NCBI GenBank assembly: GCA_963377175.1
Contig: CAUJNA010001226.1
Span: forward strand, 34,432 to 98,431
Origin: Effrenium voratum
Lineage: Eukaryota; Sar; Dinophyceae; Suessiales; Symbiodiniaceae
Direction: 5' to 3'
DNA: 64,000 nt
A program made the position numbers and the translations under genes. This document shows positions 59,027-64,000 of this stretch, in pieces; the stretch's first letter is position 1, and each line of letters begins with the position of its first letter. The notes beneath the pieces are model-generated. The model had not been told where the DNA came from. It saw only the letters and a program-made list of their open reading frames with translations, and did not search any database.

Positions 59027-59749
59027 ATGACTTCCTCTGAGGCCTTCCGGTGCGTGCAGGCATGGCTCCTGGAGAAGCCCGCCGTGTGGGCGGAGGCGGA
59101 CGCTGCCAGCCTTGCGGCCGCTCTGATGGTCCAGCGACCTCCCGCGCGGGCTCGCGAGGATGCGCTGCTCCAGGCCGAGCGCCTGCACCACCGGCTCCGC
59201 ATCGCTGGCCTGTGTGGGGAGCTCCGGGATCTCCGCAGGCAGCAAATCCTCGAATGGTCCCACATGCTCGATCACCCGCCGCAGCTGCTCAAAGAGATGA
59301 CTTCCTCCAAGGCCTTCCGGTGCGTGCAGGCATGGCTCCTGGAGAAGCCCGCCGCGCGGGCGGACGCTCCCTGCCTTGCGGCTGCTCTGACGACCCAGCG
59401 GCCTCCCAACAAGCGGCCTCGCGAGGATGCGCTGCTTAAGGCCGAGCGCTCGCACCAGCGCCGCCGCATCGAGCTCCTCAAGGAGCAGCTGCGCGCCGCG
59501 GACTTGGATGCCCGACGCCTCGCGAGAAAGCTCGAAGACGCCGAGCCCGCAGCGGTAATCGCGGAAGAGGCGGGTCAAATCTTCACGGCTCTTCGCACCC
59601 CGGCCACGCGCTCGCAGCGGGCAGAGCTTGCCCTGCGCTGGTTTGAGGCTGGCATCACATGGCGCGCGCGGTGGGGCGATGACGACGACGAGGGCCCCCA
59701 ACCCGACGCTGAGGAGCTCATCAGTGAGTGGCAGGTGGAGACGCTGTAG
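59027..59749 (+). CDS. Leucine-zipper-like protein, modules 2 and 3 fused (copy B)
   Basis: 240 aa from ATG 59027; the frame is open from an ATG at 58958 (MKKKDPEVSFRFNDFEPPQL), which may be the true start. Module 2 has lost most of its coil and runs in frame through LEWSHMLDHPPQLLKEMTSS into module 3, whose C-terminal domain (LRWFEAGITWRARWGDD ... EELISEWQ) is complete. In copy A these are separate genes. The fusion shows the head region works as a repeated domain. Confidence 0.65.
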   Translation: MTSSEAFRCVQAWLLEKPAVWAEADAASLAAALMVQRPPARAREDALLQAERLHHRLRIAGLCGELRDLRRQQILEWSHMLDHPPQLLKEMTSSKAFRCVQAWLLEKPAARADAPCLAAALTTQRPPNKRPREDALLKAERSHQRRRIELLKEQLRAADLDARRLARKLEDAEPAAVIAEEAGQIFTALRTPATRSQRAELALRWFEAGITWRARWGDDDDEGPQPDAEELISEWQVETL

Positions 59750-59777
59750 AGACGTAGAGGCACACGTAGAGGCACAG

Positions 59778-60761
59778 TCAAAAAGGAGGTGGGAGCCTGG
59801 GGCCTCTCTGTAGCCTCCGCTGGCGGGATTGCACCTCCAACCCCCGCGGTTCGGGAGCTGAGTTTTCGGGGACTTTTCGAAGATCCCTGTGCACCACCTT
59901 TTCCGGCCACCCCTCCACGCCAAACCTCGCCCCCATCTCCCCGCTCTCGGCGGAGACAACCCTGTACACCTTTTCGCTCCAGGCTATCTCGTTGACCCTG
60001 TAGGAGCCCCTGCTTTCGATCGGCTTAACCCTGATCCGAACCATATCCCCGACCTTGATTCCCGGGCGGGTCACCTTGTGCTTGGCCCTGCGTTCGATGT
60101 TGCGCAGAGCAATCTCTGCCATTTCGGGGTCAGAGTAGGCGAGGTTCGGCGCCACCTGCGTGGTAGCGTGCTTCCTCCCGTTGATTTTGCTCAAGATGTC
60201 GGCCAGCATGAGGTGCCACTGCCCCCGCCGGCCCGCTCCGGCTGCTATGCGGCGCAACATGGCCTCCTTGATGGTGCGGATGGTGCGCTCCGCGAAGTAG
60301 GCGTGGCCCCTGGTCACCTGCTTCTCGATGAGCTCCTTGAACTCCCTCTTGAACTCGGCGCCGTCGTCGGAGCACACGTTGGCCGGCACCCCCAGGGCTT
60401 GGAAGACCTTCTTCATGTCCGCCGCGGTGGTGCTTGCGAGACGGTCCTTCAGCGGCTCCGCGGCCACTTTCTTGGTCAGCGATGGCCACCAGCATGAAGG
60501 GGTAGGGCTTGCCGCCGAAGGCCCTCATGTCGGCCAGGTCCACCTGCAGCTGGTTCATGGGCTCCAGAGGCACGAAGCTGTTGTAGCCTCTCTGCGGCCG
60601 GTCCTGGTTCACCCGGAGCCGTCCAGAAACGCCTTCACCTCCCCTCTAGAGATGCTGGGGTCGCGCACCTGGGCCTGCTGCAGCGTCTGCGCTATGCTGC
60701 CGAAGCCGGTGCGGGGATCCTCGTAGACGGCCTTGATGGTTCGCCTGCGGGCGTCGGCCAT
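59778..60761 (-). pseudogene. Integrase (copy B, two small breaks)
   Basis: The C-terminal two thirds are open (59778-60467). The frame breaks near 60480, where bases encoding part of VAIDALTKK are lost, and near 60617. A 15-base in-frame deletion removes the MDFWD stretch after FKREFKEL. Second Asp (CSDDGAEF) and Glu (AERTIRTIKEAM) are kept. Confidence 0.85.
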
Positions 60762-60769
60762 GTTTCTTA

Positions 60770-61977
60770 TGGGTTCTTCGGCCCCCGCTGGGCCTGCCAG
60801 GCTTCCACCTCGTCCAGCCGGGCCTGGAGCCCTTGCACACCCCCCAGAGCACGCTGGTGAGGTGCGAGTAGTCGAGGGTGACCATCTCCGTGCCGTCGCT
60901 CCACCTCGCGGTGCCCGTCAGGTTCTTCCACTTCGTTCCTGCGAAGTCGTTTGACGCGAAGCCCAGCCTCAGGTCCTCGGTCATGTCCGGGCGCTTGTAC
61001 TGCTTGGCCTCCACGGAGTCGAAGAGCTGCTGGAGCTCTGCCACGTCGGCCTCGGCCATCTCCGTCTTCACCCTGCTGTCCGACAAATTCGTGAAGCTCG
61101 TGTTGCAGACCACGTTGCCCGTGTTGCCCGCGATCACGAGGCAGCCGGGGTTCCTCTGGTTCGTGGTCAAGGACAGCTGCGTCGAGAGGCTCTTCGTCTG
61201 CACCAGCGCCTCATCGTTGATCATTATGAGCTCGCACTGGTGCGTCCCGCCGTCCCGCTCCAGGAAGACCCTGGCGCTCTGGTTGCCCAGGAGCCGCAGC
61301 TCCGGGCCGCTGTCGGAGGCCGCGCTGTTGTTGGAAATCTGCAGCTTGCTCCAGCCCGCCCAGTTCTTCGTCAGGAAGAGATCGTCCGAGAAGTCTGAGG
61401 TGTTGGTCACGGTGAGCGTGTTGGACGCGAAGAGCTGCGGCGCGGAGACCGTCCCCGAGCTCGTCACGTCGCCGCACACCACGCTGCCCGTCGACACTCC
61501 GCCGCTCGTGGCCGTGAAGGTGCAGTCCAGGCTCTCGCAGTCCAGCGGGCCCGTGGAGGCCGCCCCGGTGATCGTCAGCGTGGCGCCCGTGAGCGCCCCG
61601 GTGGCTGCGAAGCTCGCCGCCGTCGCTGCGCCCGAGGCCGTCAGCGTGCCCGTGGACACGTCGCCCACCGTGGTGAAGTTCCCGGCGTTGGCCGTGTTGT
61701 TGATGGTGAGTGTGCCCGTGATTCCGGTGGCGGAGCTCAGCAGGCCCCGCTGGCCGCGCCGGTGATGCTCAGCGAGCTGCCTGACACAGCCCCTGTGGAC
61801 GACAGCGTGGCTCCGGCGACGGTGCCGGTGGCTGTGAGCGCTGCGCAGGAGACTGCGCCCGAGGCGTCCACGCCCGTCGTGAACACGTCGGTGCAGTTCA
61901 CGTCGTTGCACAGCAGCTGGTCGCAGCCCACGTTGCCCTGCGCGGTGAGCCCGTCCAGCGTGGCCGAGCCCGTGAGA
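60770..61977 (-). pseudogene. Fibre C-terminal fragment with S74 domain (copy B)
   Basis: About 400 codons of the fibre: beta repeats (TATGTVAGATLSSTGAVSG), NWAGWSKLQISNN module and the S74 domain with SDSRVKTEM. Homology to the other two copies stops abruptly at about 61977; the frame continues upstream only into a short foreign coiled-coil-like sequence (MQLRAQVANLEV). Coiled-coil shaft and carbohydrate-binding modules are gone. A frame change lies near 61740. Confidence 0.75.
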
Positions 61978-63379
61978 ACCTCGAGATTCGCGACCTGGGC
62001 CCTGAGCTGCATGTTGTCCCGATGCAACGGCCCGTGATCAGCCTGCCCAGGTCACGCATGAAAAAAACAAATCAGCACCTGCGCGCTCCTGGTATGAAGC
62101 CGTCCACCTCCGCTCCGCGGCCAGCTCCGTGCAAAACCTGGTGTTCTCCTGAACCTGGCAAAAAAGGAAGTGCATACAAAAAAAAGAAGCCCCCCCTGAC
62201 CTTCTCGTAGAATTGCTTCTCAAGGGCATCCTGCCGTGGCAGAGCAAGAACAAGAGAGTTGACAAGCCGGCCACAGCTCCTTCTCCGCCTTCACCGCCTT
62301 CAGCTCCTCCTCCAGCTTCTTGATCAAAACGTCCTGCGGTCAAGTGTAAGCAAACCTCATCAACCCGCTCCGCAAAAGTCTTGCCTTCACCGCCAGCTCC
62401 CCGCGCACGTCGTCCTGCAGCCAGGAGCGTGCACGCTAACGACAAAACCGAGTCTCTCCTTCCAGGAGTTGAAGTTCTTCTCCCTCCTGATCTTCGAAGG
62501 TGGCCTTCAAGTGGCGAGATGATGCAAACGCTTGAAAAAAAGCAGGCCTATGAGGCACCCTCCAGGAGCCTCTCCATGCGTCCTCGCAACAAAATGCATG
62601 TGATGCCCCCACGAACTCAACGAGCAGTCTCCTGAGGGACCGCCCACCCGGCAGAGCTGCCGGCGCCGTCCCACTCCTCCTGACGTGGAAAAAAAAGGAA
62701 AAAAAACGAGGGCAAATCGGGCCTGGTGCGGCCCCCAGCACTCCTCCTGACGTGGAAAAAAAGGGGAAAAACAACGAGGGCAAATCGAGCCTGGTGCGGC
62801 TCCCATTGCCCCCAGCACTCCTCCTGACAGCAACACACCAAAAACCGGCACGAAAAACTTCGAATGTCCTCCGTCACTCCACCACTCATGGCCGGGCGCT
62901 GATGTTGCTGCTGATGTTGCTGCTGCTGTTGCTGCTGTTTCCGAGCTGAGTCGAGGGTTGCTGTTTCCGAGCTGAGCCGAAGGTTGCTGTTGCTGGTGTC
63001 CCCTAAGCCGGCGCGCTGTGCGGAACAGTGACTCAACCGTTCACATGGAACCCTCCTCCACTTCAACCTTCAAAGTTCTCATCTTGCCACACGAATCCGA
63101 GGTCTCCTGTCAAAATCAAGCAAAACAAACCAACGTGACATCCGTGCGAAACCGCAGCATCCCCCAGCATCCCCAGCAGAGGCGTCCCGAGCAGGACACC
63201 GTGAAAAAACACGCTAAAACCATGCAAAAAAATCATGTCATGCCAAAACCAAGCAAATGTCACACCATGCAAAATCGTGCCATGCAAAGCCATGCAAAAT
63301 AGTGCGAAACAAGCTAGGTCGCCTGAGCGCGTATGCAAAAGGCTACGCTGAGGCGTAAAACACCGGTCGGAGGCGAAAA
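61978..63379. other. Unassigned GC-mixed region, possibly host
   Basis: No convincing gene. Contents: A-runs; two tandem units of about 65 bases with CTCCTCCTGACGTGGAAAAA and GAGGGCAAATCG (62670-62830); a GTTGCTGCT microsatellite (62900-62940) and two TTGCTGTTTCCGAGCTGAG copies after it; CCATGCAAAA-type repeats (63220-63300). ORFs are short and low-complexity. Composition differs from both viral lineages. Confidence 0.5.
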
Positions 63380-63960
63380 GAACCGTCTCGGTCATGGGGA
63401 AATACTTTCCCAAGGAGAGGCGCTGACTGGGCTGGAGGTGGAAAGATCCGTCTCTCCACAATGATCCGTCTCTCCACAATGATCCGTCTCTCCACAATGA
63501 TCCGTCTCTCCACAATGATCCGTCTCGGGGATTTCTCGCTCCCAGGAGAGGCGCTCACCGGGCTGGAGGCAATAAGATCCGTCTCGGACCTGGGAATTAA
63601 AGTCTTTTAAGGAGAGGCGCTCACCGGGCTGGAGGCGGGAAGATCAGTCTCGGACCTTGGAATAAAAGCCCTCTAGGTAGAGGCGGTCACCGGGCTGGAG
63701 GCGGAAAGATCCGTCTCTCCACAATGATCCGTCTCTCCACAATGATCCGTCTCGGGGATTTCTCGCTCCCCGGAGAGGCGCTCACCGGGCTGGAGGCAAT
63801 AAGATCCGTCTCGGACCTGGGAATTAAAGTCTTTTAAGGAGAGGCGCTCACCGGGCTGGGGAATTTCTTATTCCCAGGAGAGGCGCTCACTGGGTTGGAG
63901 GTGGGAAGATCCGTCTCGGAGACCCGTCTCGGGTCGAGGGAAAAAAGAATTCCCAAAGGC
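63380..63960. repeat. Tandem repeat array, reverse orientation (copy C)
   Basis: Reverse complement of the array: about seven full units plus two clusters of the 18-bp unit. The last about 110 bases match the array leader of copy A (2190-2290) almost exactly when reversed. It marks a third GC-rich copy oriented opposite to A and B. Confidence 0.88.
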
Positions 63961-63963
63961 ACT

Positions 63964-64000
63964 CGCCAAGTAAAAAAAAATGATCCGCGCCCTGGTGGAA
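63964..64000 (-). tRNA. tRNA-like gene, 3' end (copy C)
   Basis: Identical to 833-872 of copy A: T9 run and the 3' portion of the tRNA-like gene, cut by the window end. Because it is joined to the array as in the ancestral order, the MCP of this copy should follow on the minus strand beyond the window. Confidence 0.5.

Overview
The window looks like protist or algal nuclear DNA, or a large environmental contig, packed with integrated viruses of the Polinton-like virus (PLV)/Maverick class. The evidence is a full set of hallmark genes: double-jelly-roll major capsid protein (MCP), penton, A32/FtsK-type packaging ATPase, B-family DNA polymerase, rve (DDE) integrase and an S74-chaperone fibre. 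No host housekeeping gene, rRNA or CRISPR array was seen. The host itself cannot be named from the sequence.

Two unrelated lineages are interleaved. Lineage 1 is GC-rich and present as head-to-tail copies. Copy A spans 1-11901 and resumes at 32063-36936. A partial duplicate (integrase, fibre and joint region) spans about 38250-44130. Copy B spans about 44130-61977. The edge of a third copy, in reverse orientation, lies at 63380-64000. The composite gene order is: Dam-like fragment(-), Zn-repeat protein(-), ATPase(+), penton(+), H1-like DNA-binding protein(+), small ORF(+), conserved structural protein(+), MCP(+), tRNA-like gene, 1.4-1.6 kb repeat array, C5-methyltransferase-like(-), SSB-like(+), coiled coil(+), PolB(+), three leucine-zipper-like modules(+), integrase(-), giant fibre(-), joint region with hairpins and repeats. 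Most lineage-1 genes carry small indels, many in G-runs, so each copy is either decaying or contains uncorrected sequencing errors. In copy A the MCP/tRNA-like segment is inverted.

Lineage 2 is one AT-rich element of about 20.2 kb (11902-32058). It has terminal inverted repeats (TIRs) of about 550 bp and a short target duplication, and it sits inside the integrase gene of lineage-1 copy A, so one PLV has landed in another. It encodes a GIY-YIG nuclease, its own integrase, a PolB-helicase-HNH fusion, a fibre, penton, lipase, MCP, ATPase and a set of small Zn-binding or charged proteins. Its genes end in AT palindromes and several start downstream of a shared TTAAAGA-type motif. Hairpin 3' ends are the style of mimivirus-like giant viruses and their virophages, which suggests that lineage 2 uses a giant-virus transcription machine.

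In both lineages ATPase, penton and MCP would build the particle, the fibre would bind the host, PolB would replicate the genome by protein priming (lineage 1) or with a fused helicase (lineage 2), and the integrase would insert it into the host genome.
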